Assembly: GCF_003046295.1 (NCBI RefSeq)
Contig: NZ_PZZN01000001.1
Coordinates: forward strand, 1 to 64,000
DNA from: Sphingomonas aerolata
Lineage (GTDB): Bacteria > Pseudomonadota > Alphaproteobacteria > Sphingomonadales > Sphingomonadaceae
Direction: 5' to 3'
Length of the DNA: 64,000 nucleotides
Shown: positions 17,691 through 26,601 of the stretch, in pieces
How the letters are laid out: the number at the start of each line of letters is the position of its first letter
Numbering within the stretch: position 1 is the first letter of the stretch
Position numbers and translations under genes: made by a program
Notes under the pieces: model-generated
Told to the model about the DNA's origin: nothing
What the model saw: only the letters and a program-made list of their open reading frames with translations
Database searches by the model: none

Positions 17691-18536
17691 TCAGGCGTGG
17701 ACCACCTCTGCGGCGTCCGCGAAGGGGACCGGAAGGCGCGCAATCGCGGGACGCGCGATCAGGTAGCCCTGGCACAACCGTACCCCGAGCGCGCGCAACG
17801 CCGCCAGTTCGCCCGAAGTCTCGATCCCCTCGGCGATCGGGATGATGCCAAGTTCGTCGCACAACGCGATGACCGCGGCGACGATCGACCGCTTCACGGC
17901 GGAACCGTCGATCCCGCGGATCAATGCCATGTCGATTTTGATGACATCGGGATTGAGTTCGGCGAGCAGCCCCAGCCCCGCATAGCCCGCGCCGAAATCG
18001 TCGATCGCGGTCACGAACCCTTGCGCACGGTACGCCTCGATGATCCGCCGTACATGCGGCACGTCGCGCATGCGTTCGTTCTCGGTGAATTCGAACATCA
18101 GGTTGCGCTTGTCGAAGCCGACCCGCGCCGCTGCCCCCAGCGTCGCCCGGATACAGGCATTGGGTTCATAGACCGCGTTCGGCATGAAATTGATCGACAG
18201 CTTCACGTCCTCGCCCGGCGTGAACAGCGCGCCAGCCATCTCCACCGCGCGCACACGGCAGGCCTGATCGAACCCGTAGATCATGTCCCCCGACACCCTG
18301 TCGAGGATCGCCCCCGCGCCCGCACCGTCGGCACCGCGAACCAGCGCTTCATAGGCCCAGACCCGCTCCGTCGCGATGTTGACGATCGGCTGGAACGCCA
18401 TCGTGAAATCGAACGGGAGCATGCTGCCGGTGCCACAGGCACCGCACGTCACACGGGTCGCCGTCTCGACAGGTGCAATCGCGTCCGCTGTAGCGCGCGC
18501 TGCAGCCCGGAATGGGGCGGGGTCGATAAATGTCAC
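17691..18536 (-). CDS. EAL-domain cyclic-di-GMP phosphodiesterase
   Basis: Hydrolyses cyclic di-GMP to pGpG. The 281-residue protein is a stand-alone EAL domain and keeps the catalytic set: E63 of YEALVRG, N116 in SINFMP, E149/E152 in FEFTEN, D179-D180 in IDDFGAGYA, K200 in VIKIDM, E236 in AEGIET and Q256 in CQGYL. It should therefore be active. There is no GGDEF, PAS or membrane part. The short N-terminal extension carries a C31-G-A-C34 pair just before the domain, which could bind metal or react to redox. An AT-rich upstream segment holds an inverted repeat (18622-18643) that may be its operator. Confidence 0.92.
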   Translation of the reverse strand: MTFIDPAPFRAAARATADAIAPVETATRVTCGACGTGSMLPFDFTMAFQPIVNIATERVWAYEALVRGADGAGAGAILDRVSGDMIYGFDQACRVRAVEMAGALFTPGEDVKLSINFMPNAVYEPNACIRATLGAAARVGFDKRNLMFEFTENERMRDVPHVRRIIEAYRAQGFVTAIDDFGAGYAGLGLLAELNPDVIKIDMALIRGIDGSAVKRSIVAAVIALCDELGIIPIAEGIETSGELAALRALGVRLCQGYLIARPAIARLPVPFADAAEVVHA

Positions 18537-18621
18537 TGTCGCTCCTTACCGCGCTCTGTCGGGGCCGGACGGGCATGAGGACCGGCGCGACGCCACCTCA
18601 CTCCAAACTCGGTGAGGTCAT

Positions 18622-18643
18622 TGTTAATCTACAACAATTAACA
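18622..18643. promoter_or_regulatory. inverted repeat in AT-rich promoter region of the EAL gene
   Basis: Perfect seven-base inverted repeat TGTTAAT / ATTAACA with an eight-base spacer, 86-107 bp upstream of the EAL gene start, in an unusually AT-rich stretch (18610-18690). It could be a regulator site or simply part of the promoter. Confidence 0.4.
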
Positions 18644-18703
18644 GAATGAGTAGTAATAGCTTATTATCATAGATCAAGTATCTTGTAGACGTGAAAACAT
18701 GCG

Positions 18704-20212
18704 TCAATTGGTTGGCGGACGGCGGCGATAGCTCAGCGCTTCCGCGACATGGATACGCGCCACGTGATCGGCGCCGGCCAGATCCGCGATCGTCCGCGCG
18801 ACGCGCAGTATCCGGGTATAACCCCGCGCGGTCAGCCGCATAGCCTCTGCCGCCTGCACTAGCAGACGCTGTCCTGGCGCATCGGGGGTAGCGACCGATT
18901 CGAGCAACGGGCCGTCCGCCTCGGCATTTGTCCGCACGGGATGATCACGATAGCGCTCCGTCTGCACCCTGCGGGCGGCGGCCACTCGCACTGCCACCGC
19001 TGCCGATCCCTCGCCGGCCTGGGGCAGGACAAGATCCGCCGCCGTGACCGCTGCCACATCGATGTGCAGGTCGATTCGGTCGAGCAGCGGCCCCGACACC
19101 TTCGCTTGATAGTCCGCGGCACAGCGCGGTGCCCGCGCACAGGCGAGGCCGGCATCGCCGAGATGACCGCAACGACACGGGTTCATCGCCGCGATCAGCT
19201 GGACGCGCGCGGGGAAGGTCACATGCGCATTGGCGCGCGCGACGCTGATCGTTCCCGTCTCAAGCGGCTGGCGCAGCGAATCGAGTACCGCCCGCTGGAA
19301 CTCGGGCAATTCGTCAAGGAACAGCACACCCAGATGCGCCAGGCTGACCTCCCCGGGCTTCACCTTCAGCCCTCCCCCGGTCAGCGCAGCCATCGACGCC
19401 GAATGATGCGGGCTGCGGAACGGGCGGGTTCGAGTCAGCCGTCCCCCCGACAACGCGCCTGCCACTGACTGGACCATCGACACTTCGAGCGCCTCGGCGG
19501 GGTCGAGCGGCGGCAGGATCCCCGGCAGGCACGCCGCCATCAGCGATTTGCCCGACCCCGGCGGACCACACATCAGCAGATTGTGCCCACCCGCCGCAGC
19601 GACCTCCAGTGCGCGCTTGGCGGTCTCCTGCCCGCGAACCTGCGCAAGGTCAGGCCCGGCCGGCGCGACATCGACCTCGCCAGGCTGGGGCGCGCGCAGC
19701 AGGCCATGGCCTTTGAAATGGTTGATCAGCGCGAGCAGGTCGGGCGCGGCAACCACCTCGATCGACCCGGCCCAGGCCGCTTCCGATCCTTGCGAGGCCG
19801 GGCAGATCAGCCCCTTGCCCTCGTTCGACGCATGCAGCGCGGCGAGCAGGACACCGGGCGACGCGGTGATCCGCGCATCGAGGCCGAGCTCGCCGACGAC
19901 GACATAATCGGCGAGCATTTCCGCATCGATCACGCCCATCGCCGCCAGCAATGCGAGCGCGACAGGAAGATCGAAATGCGATCCTTCTTTTGGCAGATCG
20001 GCCGGCGACAGGTTCACCGCGATCCGTTTCGGCGGCAATGCCAGCCCCATCCCCGCGATCGCACCGCGGACCCGCTCGCGGCTCTCGCCGACCGCCTTGT
20101 CCGCCAGCCCGACGAGGTTGAACGCAGGAAGCCCCGGAATCAGCTGGACTTGTACTTCGACGGCGCGCGCTTCCAGCCCCAGATACGCCACTGTCGACAC
20201 GATCGCCGCCAT
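18704..20212 (-). CDS. comM: YifB/ComM family magnesium-chelatase-like AAA+ ATPase
   Basis: AAA+ protein of 502 residues. In naturally competent bacteria ComM is a hexameric helicase that promotes branch migration when transformed DNA is integrated. The N-terminal domain (about 1-170) has ALVEVQVQLIPGLPAFNLVGL-type features and ADKAVGESRERVRGAI. The AAA+ core holds Walker A GPPGSGKSLMA and Walker B VLFLDELPEF. A zinc-like cluster CRCGHLGD precedes the lid, and the C-terminal helical domain ends YRRRPP. Full length for the family. It is monocistronic. The gene is found in many bacteria not known to be competent, so the name denotes homology only. Confidence 0.93.
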   Translation of the reverse strand: MAAIVSTVAYLGLEARAVEVQVQLIPGLPAFNLVGLADKAVGESRERVRGAIAGMGLALPPKRIAVNLSPADLPKEGSHFDLPVALALLAAMGVIDAEMLADYVVVGELGLDARITASPGVLLAALHASNEGKGLICPASQGSEAAWAGSIEVVAAPDLLALINHFKGHGLLRAPQPGEVDVAPAGPDLAQVRGQETAKRALEVAAAGGHNLLMCGPPGSGKSLMAACLPGILPPLDPAEALEVSMVQSVAGALSGGRLTRTRPFRSPHHSASMAALTGGGLKVKPGEVSLAHLGVLFLDELPEFQRAVLDSLRQPLETGTISVARANAHVTFPARVQLIAAMNPCRCGHLGDAGLACARAPRCAADYQAKVSGPLLDRIDLHIDVAAVTAADLVLPQAGEGSAAVAVRVAAARRVQTERYRDHPVRTNAEADGPLLESVATPDAPGQRLLVQAAEAMRLTARGYTRILRVARTIADLAGADHVARIHVAEALSYRRRPPTN

Positions 20213-20340
20213 GAAAATCCCCCGCCGCGTCGCTCGTCATGGCGGATCGCCACCGTCACGCCCTATTCATACCGGATTTGACCTTTGGGCAATGGCAGGC
20301 GGCACGGTGCCGTCTTGCCAATCTAACACACCGGTCCCAA

Positions 20341-20667
20341 ATGCCTCGCGTGAACGCCGTCCGCTCCTCGACCTATCGCCTCGTCAAGCTGCTGTGCGGC
20401 GGGATGATGATCCTTGCCGCCCCCCTGCTGACACCGGTGCCCGGACCGGCGGGCGTCTTCGTATTTGCCGGCGGCATGGTCCTGGTGCTGCGCAACTCGC
20501 CACGGGCACGGCGACGCTGGGGCCGGCTGAAGCGCCGCTGGCCGCGGGGTGGCCATTTCGTCGACCGGATGATGCGCCGGCGCAGCGCGTTGCGACGGCA
20601 CGCCCGTGATCGTGCCGCTGCGGTTTCGCAGCGGATCGATTCGGCCAAGACGGAGCGGGCGAATTGA
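20341..20667 (+). CDS. small membrane protein, PGPGW-like
   Basis: A 108-residue protein with one hydrophobic hairpin (residues about 14-48: LLCGGMMILAAPLLTPVPGP then AGVFVFAGGMVLVLRNS) followed by a very basic cytoplasmic tail (RARRRWGRLKRRWPRG). The central Pro-Gly-Pro turn between two helices resembles the PGPGW family of small membrane proteins of unknown function. ATG 20341 begins the plausible product; the upstream part of the frame overlaps the divergent ComM promoter region. It precedes rpmH on the same strand. Confidence 0.6.
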   Translation: MPRVNAVRSSTYRLVKLLCGGMMILAAPLLTPVPGPAGVFVFAGGMVLVLRNSPRARRRWGRLKRRWPRGGHFVDRMMRRRSALRRHARDRAAAVSQRIDSAKTERAN

Positions 20668-20692
20668 CTTGTCCCCCTAGTTTGCCTAAGCG
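20664..20692 (+). promoter_or_regulatory. candidate rpmH promoter
   Basis: TTGACT (20664-20669) and TAAGCG (20687-20692) are separated by 17 bases and lie 63 bp upstream of the rpmH start. The -35 is near consensus and the -10 is weak, as is usual in GC-rich alphaproteobacteria. It overlaps the stop codon of the preceding gene. Confidence 0.4.
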
Positions 20693-20704
20693 CCCACCCA
20701 TCAA

Positions 20705-20730
20705 GGCCGTCCCCGTGGCGGCCGTTTTCT
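20705..20730 (+). terminator. weak hairpin with T-rich tail before rpmH
   Basis: GGCCG (20705-20709) pairs with CGGCC (20719-20723), followed by GTTTTCT. It could end transcription of the small membrane-protein gene or lie in the rpmH leader. The stem is short. Confidence 0.3.
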
Positions 20731-20754
20731 ATTTGATGACCTAGGGAATGACCA

Positions 20755-20889
20755 ATGAAGCGGACCTTTCAGCCGAGCAACCTGGTACGTGCACGCCGTC
20801 ACGGCTTCCGCGCACGGATGGCCACGGTCGGCGGCCGGGCAGTGATCCACGCCCGCCGCGCCCGCGGTCGCAAGAAGCTGTCGGCCTGA
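20755..20889 (+). CDS. rpmH: 50S ribosomal protein L34
   Basis: The 44-residue basic protein starts [18 protein letters not shown], contains the FRARMAT segment and ends GRKKLSA, matching bacterial L34 almost throughout. It is a late-assembling protein of the large ribosomal subunit. The gene begins the conserved rpmH-rnpA-yidD-yidC-engB run; rnpA follows within 35 bp in another frame. AGGGAA lies about eight bases upstream of the ATG. Confidence 0.97.
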   Translation: MKRTFQPSNLVRARRHGFRARMATVGGRAVIHARRARGRKKLSA

Positions 20890-20921
20890 CCGTCGCGGCC
20901 GGCGATGCCGGCCTGACGATC

Positions 20922-21311
20922 ATGTCGAAACGCTGCGACTTTCTCGCGGCGAATTCGGGGAAGCGTGCACCGATGCCGGGATTCGTCCTGCTCATGCGCC
21001 CCCGCGATGACGGTGACGAGACGATGCGAATCGGCTTCACCGTCACCAAGAAGATTGGCAACGCCGTCGTCCGTAACCGCATGAAACGGCGGTTGCGGGC
21101 TTTGGCGCGTGAACTGTTGGCGGAACGCGGTGTCGCTGGCGCCGATCACGTGCTGATCGGGCGCAATGGCGGCATCGAGCGTGATTACGCGCTGTTGCGA
21201 ACCGAGCTCGGCAAGGCGTTGAAGAAGGTCGCTCCACATGCGGCTGTTATTGCGCCAGACCATGCCACCACCCCGGCGAAGGCCGGGGGCCAAATGGCAA
21301 ATCGCCCGTGA
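20922..21311 (+). CDS. rnpA: ribonuclease P protein component
   Basis: Protein subunit of RNase P, which with the RNA component trims tRNA 5' leaders. With start ATG 20922 it is 129 residues. The signature FTVTKKIGNAVVRNRMKRRLR is intact, apart from normal variation, at residues about 38-58. The N-terminus KRCDFLAANSGKRAPMPGF is typical of sphingomonads. The last ~17 residues (from DHATTPAKAGG to the stop) are encoded by the left arm of a palindromic repeat (21264-21291) and are unlikely to belong to the ancestral protein. The start is not certain, as there is no strong ribosome site; coupling to rpmH is likely. Confidence 0.95.
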   Translation: MSKRCDFLAANSGKRAPMPGFVLLMRPRDDGDETMRIGFTVTKKIGNAVVRNRMKRRLRALARELLAERGVAGADHVLIGRNGGIERDYALLRTELGKALKKVAPHAAVIAPDHATTPAKAGGQMANRP

Positions 21312-21375
21312 CGACGCACCGCCATTCGTTACTTGGCGCCCCCAATTGGGCCCCGGCCTCCGCCGGGGTGGTGCC
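21264..21375. repeat. paired REP-like palindromes, inverted
   Basis: Two 28-base arms, 21264-21291 and 21348-21375, are near-perfect inverted copies of each other, and each also folds on itself (CCCCGGC-GAA-GGCCGGGG type). The left arm is inside the rnpA reading frame and the right arm is in the rnpA-yidD gap. Such CCCCGGCGAAGGCCGGGG elements look like dispersed sphingomonad intergenic repeats; copy number elsewhere cannot be seen here. A second palindrome-like unit (TTCTCCTGCGAAGGCGGGAA, 21424-21443) lies shortly before yidD. Confidence 0.75.
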
Positions 21376-21477
21376 TGGCTACGGATTGCTCGGCGCACGA
21401 CGTGTGGCATTGCCCCGCTTGTTGTTCTCCTGCGAAGGCGGGAACCTAGCCTGGACCGTCGCTTTCGCAAGGACACG

Positions 21478-21753
21478 ATGGGATCAGCGGTCGCGTGTGC
21501 CGTCGTGCTAGCCCGCCTCCTCATCCTCGTCGCGCGCGGCTGGCAACTCGGTCCTTCGCTGGTCCTGCCGTCTAGCTGTCGCTACGATCCTTCCTGTTCC
21601 GCCTATGCAATCGAGGCCGTTGGGCGCTATGGCGCGCGCAAGGGGGGCTGGTTGGCGGCGAAGCGCATCGCGCGCTGCCATCCTTGGGGCGGGTACGGAC
21701 CCGACCCAGTCCCAGAGCTGAAGCCTGAGAAATTGAAAGACGCCGCCCTGTGA
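21478..21753 (+). CDS. yidD: membrane protein insertion efficiency factor YidD
   Basis: Small membrane-associated protein of 91 residues assisting YidC-dependent insertion. The family core is complete: LGPSLVLPSSCRYDPSCSAY, then AVGRYGARKGGWLAAKRI and RCHPWGGYGPDPVP, with the three conserved cysteines. ATG 21478 is chosen because AAGGA stands six bases upstream and the N-terminus becomes an amphipathic/hydrophobic helix; the frame is open further upstream but runs through palindromic repeats. It overlaps the GTG of yidC by four bases. Confidence 0.93.
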   Translation: MGSAVACAVVLARLLILVARGWQLGPSLVLPSSCRYDPSCSAYAIEAVGRYGARKGGWLAAKRIARCHPWGGYGPDPVPELKPEKLKDAAL

Positions 21754-23459
21754 AAGACGACAAGCAGAATTTCGTGCTGTTCGCGGTTATCGCGGCGCTC
21801 ATCCTGTTCGGATGGCCGATGATCCAGGGCAAATTCTTCCCGACGGCCAATCCACCGGTGACGAAAATCGAAGGCGGCAAGACCAAGCCCGTCGCGAACC
21901 CCGCCGCCGATCCGGCCGCCGATGGTGCCGCCGCAGTGCGCGATCGCGCCGCGGTCATCGCCGAGACGCCGCGCGTCCGTATCGAAACCCCGCGGGTGTC
22001 CGGCTCGATCAACCTGAAGGGTGCGCGGATCGATGATCTCGTTCTCAAGGGCTATGACGAGACCGTCGCGAAGGATTCTCCGCCGATCCGTCTGCTTTCA
22101 CCGGCCGGTGCACCCGACGCCTATTTCGCGAGCTTCGGCTGGCGCGCGCAGGGGCTTGCTCCGCCTGCCGCTGACGCCGTCTGGACTGCGTCGGGCGCGA
22201 CGACGCTGACGCCGACGACTCCGGTCACGCTCGATGCGACCAACGCCACGGGCCAGCGCTTCCGCATCCAGATCGCGGTCGACGGCGATTACATGTTCAC
22301 GGTCCGCCAGACCGTGCTCAACGCTGGCACCGCGCCCGTCCCCGTTGCCACCTATGGCCTCGTCAACCGTGTCGGCATCTCCAAGGATCCGTCGTCGATG
22401 ACGATCCACGTCGGGCCGATGTCGGTCGACAATGGCGGCGCGCATTACCGTCCGAACTATGACGACATCGACGAGGCACCGCAGAAGTTCACGACCACCG
22501 GCGGCTGGCTCGGCTTCACCGACAAATACTGGCTGACCGCGCTCGTTCCCGACCAGGGCCAGGCGTTTGACGGCCAGTTCCGCGCGGGCGCCAACAAGGC
22601 CTATCAGGCGGACTATGCGCTGCAGCCCAAGCTCGTCGCCCCCGGCCAGGCGGTGACCCAGACGTCGCGCTTCTTTGCAGGCGCGAAGGAGGTCCGGCTG
22701 CTCGATCGCTATACGGATCAGGCGGGCGGCGTCGCCAAGCTCGATTATGCGATCGACTGGGGCTGGTTCCGGATCGTCGAGAAGCCGATCTTCTATTATC
22801 TCGACTGGCTGTACCGCACGGTCGGCAATTTCGGCGTGGCGATCATCCTGCTGACGGTGACGATCCGCGGCCTGCTCTTCCCGATCGCGCAGCGCCAGTT
22901 CAAGTCGATGGCCGCGATGCGCGCGGTTCAGCCCAAGACGAAGGCGCTGCAGGAGAAGTACAAGGACGACAAGGTCCGCATGCAGCAGGAGGTCATGGCG
23001 CTGTACAAGGCGGAGAAGGTCAACCCGCTCGCGGGTTGCGCGCCGACGCTGCTCCAGATCCCGATCATGTACGCGCTGTACAAGGTGCTGATGCTGACGA
23101 TTGAAATGCGTCACCAGCCGTTCGTCGCGTGGATCAAGGATCTGTCCGCGCCTGATCCGCTGACGCCGCTCAACCTGTTCGGTCTGTTGCCGTTCACCCC
23201 GCCGCACATGATCGCGATCGGCATCGTCCCGATCATCCTCGGCATCAGCATGTACTTCCAGTTCAAGCTGAACCCGACGCCGATGGACGACACGCAGAAG
23301 CAGGTCTTCAAACTGCTGCCCTGGGTGCTGATGTTCGTGATGGCGCCGTTCGCCGTCGGTCTTCAGGTCTACTGGATCACGTCGAACTGCCTGACGATCC
23401 TTCAGCAGAAGCTCCTCTACGCCCGGCATCCGGGCCTGCAAGCACCGGTGACCAAGTGA
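21750..23459 (+). CDS. yidC: membrane protein insertase YidC
   Basis: Inner-membrane insertase (Oxa1/Alb3 family) of 569 residues. The first helix ([18 protein letters not shown]) is followed by an A/P-rich linker and the large periplasmic beta domain (about 65-345) of Gram-negative YidC. The five-helix insertase core runs from about 360 to 560, starting [17 protein letters not shown] and including [20 protein letters not shown] and [19 protein letters not shown]. The start is GTG overlapping the yidD stop, and its own stop overlaps the GTG start of engB. Full length. Confidence 0.97.
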   Translation: MKDDKQNFVLFAVIAALILFGWPMIQGKFFPTANPPVTKIEGGKTKPVANPAADPAADGAAAVRDRAAVIAETPRVRIETPRVSGSINLKGARIDDLVLKGYDETVAKDSPPIRLLSPAGAPDAYFASFGWRAQGLAPPAADAVWTASGATTLTPTTPVTLDATNATGQRFRIQIAVDGDYMFTVRQTVLNAGTAPVPVATYGLVNRVGISKDPSSMTIHVGPMSVDNGGAHYRPNYDDIDEAPQKFTTTGGWLGFTDKYWLTALVPDQGQAFDGQFRAGANKAYQADYALQPKLVAPGQAVTQTSRFFAGAKEVRLLDRYTDQAGGVAKLDYAIDWGWFRIVEKPIFYYLDWLYRTVGNFGVAIILLTVTIRGLLFPIAQRQFKSMAAMRAVQPKTKALQEKYKDDKVRMQQEVMALYKAEKVNPLAGCAPTLLQIPIMYALYKVLMLTIEMRHQPFVAWIKDLSAPDPLTPLNLFGLLPFTPPHMIAIGIVPIILGISMYFQFKLNPTPMDDTQKQVFKLLPWVLMFVMAPFAVGLQVYWITSNCLTILQQKLLYARHPGLQAPVTK

Positions 23460-24148
23460 ACGACCTTCCGACCGCCGCCCCGAATCTGGGTCCCGATCTC
23501 GAGCGGACCGACGCGCCGTTCACCGCGGAGCAGCTCGAGCACGCGCGCAAGCTGTTCGCCGGCCATGTCGGCTTCCTGAAATCGGCACCGACGCTCGAAT
23601 TCCTGCCCGATGCGTCGGTGCCGGAGGTGGCGTTTGCCGGGCGGTCGAACGTCGGCAAGTCGTCGCTGCTCAATGCGCTGACCGGGCGCAATTCGATGGC
23701 GCGTACATCGAACACGCCCGGACGCACGCAGGAACTGAACTTCTTCGAAGTCGGCGCGCCGCTCGCCTTCCGCCTCGTCGACATGCCCGGCTATGGCTTT
23801 GCCAAGGCGCCCAAGGACGTCGTCAAGAAGTGGCGGTTCCTGATCAACGATTTCCTTCGCGGCCGCGACGTGCTCAAGCGCGCGCTCGTGCTGATCGACT
23901 CGCGCCACGGCATCAAGGACGTCGACCGCGAGATCCTCGAGATGCTCGACAAGGCTGCGGTCAGCTATCGCATGGTGCTGACCAAGGCGGACAAGATCAA
24001 GGCATCGGAACTCGTCGAGGTCACCGAGCGCACCGCGGCCGAGGCCCGCAAGCGCCCCGCCGCGCATCCCGACATCCTCGTGACGTCGAGTGAGTACGGC
24101 ATGGGCATCCCCGAACTGCGCGCGGCGGTCGTCGAAGCCGTCAGCTGA
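23456..24148 (+). CDS. engB: ribosome biogenesis GTPase EngB (YihA/YsxC)
   Basis: TRAFAC-class GTPase of 230 residues needed for late 50S subunit assembly. Motifs: G1 GRSNVGKS (62-69), G2 region with TPGRTQ, G3 DMPG (109-112), G4 TKAD (176-179) and a G5-like TSSEYGMG. The N-terminal ~35 residues extend beyond the usual start, as is common in sphingomonads. It starts at GTG 23456, which overlaps the yidC stop by four bases, so insertion machinery and ribosome assembly genes are co-translated. Confidence 0.96.
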   Translation: MNDLPTAAPNLGPDLERTDAPFTAEQLEHARKLFAGHVGFLKSAPTLEFLPDASVPEVAFAGRSNVGKSSLLNALTGRNSMARTSNTPGRTQELNFFEVGAPLAFRLVDMPGYGFAKAPKDVVKKWRFLINDFLRGRDVLKRALVLIDSRHGIKDVDREILEMLDKAAVSYRMVLTKADKIKASELVEVTERTAAEARKRPAAHPDILVTSSEYGMGIPELRAAVVEAVS

Positions 24149-24214
24149 CGCCCGTGCATCCGGCGAGGCCGGCAGAGATTGCCCTCGCCGCTCCCGCCCG
24201 CTAGTCCCCGGGCC

Positions 24215-24889
24215 ATGAAACTCGTCATCGGCAACAAGGCCTATTCCTCCTGGTCGCTACGCGGCTGGCTCGCCTGCAAGCAGTCCGGGCTGCCCTTCGA
24301 CGAGGTCGTCGTCCCGCTCTACGATGCGGAATGGGAAAAGCGGCGCCAGGGCGATGAGTTCGCCCCCTCGTCGGGCAAGGTGCCGATCCTGTGGGATGGC
24401 GAGGCGGTCGTCTGGGATAGTCTCGCGATCGTCGACTATCTTGCCGACAAGGTCGGTCGCGACCGGTTCTGGCCCGACGACGAGGCGGCACGCGCGATGG
24501 CCCGCTCGATGGCGGCCGAAATGCATTCGAGCTTCGCTGCGCTGCGCAAGAAGCACAGCATGAACGTCCGTCAGATCTTCCCGGCACAGCGCCCCGACGA
24601 CGATGTCCTGGTCGATCTTCAGAGGATCATGGAGCTCTGGGCTCAGGCGCGCGCGCGCTTTGGGGGTGGCGGCGATTTCCTGTTCGGGACGTTCGGCGCG
24701 GCCGACATCATGTACGCGCCCGTCGTCACGCGGATCGTCACCTATCAGTTGCCGATCGCCCGGTTCGCGCAGGGCTATATGCAGGCGATGTTCGACCACC
24801 CCTTCATGCAGGACTGGATCGCCGGTGCGCAGGAAGAGGACTGGGTGATCGAACAATATGAGCAGCCGGCACCGAGCGCGCTGCGGTGA
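24215..24889 (+). CDS. glutathione S-transferase family protein
   Basis: Cytosolic GST of 224 residues. The thioredoxin-like N-terminal domain starts MKLVIGNKAYSSWSLRGWL, with the serine-rich SSWSLR turn expected to bind glutathione, then GKVPILWDGEAVVWDSLAI with the cis-proline and the glutamate/aspartate-serine pair. The C-terminal helical domain follows (RARFGGGGDFLFGTFGAADI). ATG 24215 gives the normal N-terminus. Its last codons overlap the GTG start of dapE by four bases. Substrate unknown. Confidence 0.9.
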   Translation: MKLVIGNKAYSSWSLRGWLACKQSGLPFDEVVVPLYDAEWEKRRQGDEFAPSSGKVPILWDGEAVVWDSLAIVDYLADKVGRDRFWPDDEAARAMARSMAAEMHSSFAALRKKHSMNVRQIFPAQRPDDDVLVDLQRIMELWAQARARFGGGGDFLFGTFGAADIMYAPVVTRIVTYQLPIARFAQGYMQAMFDHPFMQDWIAGAQEEDWVIEQYEQPAPSALR

Positions 24890-26007
24890 TCGATCCGTTG
24901 GCGCTGGCGCAGGCGCTGCTGGCCGAGGACAGCGTCACGCCGGCGCGGGGCCGCGTGTTCGACGTGCTGGAGGCGGCGCTGACGCCGATCGGCTTTGACG
25001 TCGACCGCTTCACGATCGGCGAAGCGCCCGACGGTCCGGTCGAGAACATGCTCGCGGTCCGGACCGGATCGGGGCCACACCTGGCATTTGCAGGGCATCT
25101 CGACGTCGTCCCCCCGGGCGAGGGGTGGCAGGGCTCGCCCTGGTCGGCGGAGGTTCGCGACGGCCTGCTCTACGGGCGCGGCGCGGTCGACATGAAGGGC
25201 GCGATCGCCGCCTTTGCCGCTGCCGCCAGCCGGACCGACGCGGGCACCGTGTCACTGATCATCACCGGGGACGAGGAAGGTCCTGCCACCTTCGGGACGC
25301 GCGCGCTGATCGACCGGATGGCGTCACGGGGCATCCGTCCCGACCAGTGCATCGTCGGCGAGCCGACCTCCACCGCCGCGCTCGGCGACACGATCAAGAT
25401 CGGCCGGCGCGGCTCGGTCAATATCTGGATCAGCGTCCCCGGGCGGCAGGGTCACGTCGCCTATCCGCACCTTGCCGACAACCCGATCCCACGGCTGGTG
25501 GCGATCCTCGCCGAGATCGAGACCGTCGCGCTCGACCAGGGCAATGCCTGGTTCCAGCCGTCGAACATCGAGGTCACCGATATCGCGGTCGGCAATCCCG
25601 CGCATAACGTCATCCCGGCCGCAGCGTCGGCGCGGCTCAGCATCCGGTTCAACGACACGCATAGCGGCGACGCGCTCATCGCCCGGATCGCCGCACTGGC
25701 GGCACGTCATGATTCCGCAGCGATCGTTACCGGCCGCGTGTCGGGTGAAGCCTTCCTGACGACGCCCGGGCCGCTGTCGACGCTGGTGTCCGACGCGATC
25801 ACGGCGGTGACGGGGGTCGTTCCCGACCTGTCGACGACGGGCGGCACGTCCGACGCGCGGTTTCTGGCGAAGCTGTGCCCGGTGGTCGAATTCGGGCTGA
25901 TCAATGCGACGATGCACAAGGTAGACGAGGCGGTTGCGGTCGAGGACCTGTACCGCCTGACCGACATCTATGCCGATGTCATCGTGCGTGCGATCGAGCG
26001 CGGATAA
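24886..26007 (+). CDS. dapE: succinyl-diaminopimelate desuccinylase
   Basis: Di-zinc amidohydrolase of lysine/diaminopimelate synthesis, releasing LL-diaminopimelate and succinate. The 373-residue M20-family protein has the metal and catalytic residues H71 and D73 in GHLDVVPPG, D102 in GRGAVDMKG, E130-E131 in TGDEEGPA, and the C-terminal H in NATMHKVDE. The dimerisation (lid) domain lies at about 178-290. DapE-specific signatures include STTGGTSDARF. The start is GTG 24886 within the GST stop. Product supplies both lysine and the peptidoglycan cross-linking residue. Confidence 0.95.
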   Translation: MIDPLALAQALLAEDSVTPARGRVFDVLEAALTPIGFDVDRFTIGEAPDGPVENMLAVRTGSGPHLAFAGHLDVVPPGEGWQGSPWSAEVRDGLLYGRGAVDMKGAIAAFAAAASRTDAGTVSLIITGDEEGPATFGTRALIDRMASRGIRPDQCIVGEPTSTAALGDTIKIGRRGSVNIWISVPGRQGHVAYPHLADNPIPRLVAILAEIETVALDQGNAWFQPSNIEVTDIAVGNPAHNVIPAAASARLSIRFNDTHSGDALIARIAALAARHDSAAIVTGRVSGEAFLTTPGPLSTLVSDAITAVTGVVPDLSTTGGTSDARFLAKLCPVVEFGLINATMHKVDEAVAVEDLYRLTDIYADVIVRAIERG

Positions 26008-26016
26008 CCCATCGTG

Positions 26017-26601
26017 TCAGCCGCCCAGTTCGCGGCTGCGACGCAGGATGATGTAGAGCGCCCCTGCCCCGCCGTGCCGGGGATGCGCGCCGCGGACCGC
26101 GACGATACCGCCGGCGTGACGCGAGATCGACAGCCAGTCGATGACTGCTGCACGGATCGCGCCGCGGGCGTGCGGCCGTTCGCTTTCGGGGCGCGGCGGC
26201 TTGCCCGTCACCAGCAACAGCACGCGGTCGCCACGGGCGATCGCGCGGGACAGGCCGGTGTCGAGGATCGCATGCGCGGAGGCGAGCGTGTGCCCGTGAA
26301 GGTCGATCGAACTGTCGGGACTGACCGCGCCGCGCAACAGCCTTTTATCCCAGCCACCGTCGAGCGTGTTGGCCGGCGACAAGGTCCGCGCGGCCGCCTT
26401 CAGCGGCGCAGCGCCGGGTGGGGGCGGAAGCGTTGGCAGGCGGATGCCCTTGGTTGGCTTCACCTTGCGCGTCGTCGCGACGGGCGCGGCCACCGGCGCG
26501 ACCGGGGGCACGAGCTTGGGGACCGCGCGCATTGGTCGCACGGTCTGCATCACGCGCGCCCAGAGATGCGCCTCGTCAGGGTTGAGCGGACGACCCGTCA
26601 T
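26017..26601 (-). CDS. Smr-domain protein (MutS2 C-terminal-type nuclease domain)
   Basis: A 194-residue protein. The C-terminal half (about 98-190) is a small MutS-related domain, with SIDLHGHTL, RGDRVLLLVTGKPP and the closing AHPRHGGAGALYIILRR. Such stand-alone Smr proteins have DNA- or RNA-nicking activity in some relatives; the Asp-x-His-Gly motif thought to be catalytic is present. The N-terminal ~95 residues are proline-rich linker. The gene overlaps the end of mltA by 26 bases on the same strand, an unusually deep overlap that implies strict co-expression. Confidence 0.9.
   Translation of the reverse strand: MTGRPLNPDEAHLWARVMQTVRPMRAVPKLVPPVAPVAAPVATTRKVKPTKGIRLPTLPPPPGAAPLKAAARTLSPANTLDGGWDKRLLRGAVSPDSSIDLHGHTLASAHAILDTGLSRAIARGDRVLLLVTGKPPRPESERPHARGAIRAAVIDWLSISRHAGGIVAVRGAHPRHGGAGALYIILRRSRELGG

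Noticed and set aside
22098..23441. A 447-codon open frame opposite yidC
   Set aside because: Arg/Asp/His-rich shadow of the yidC coding strand; no signal, motif or ribosome site.
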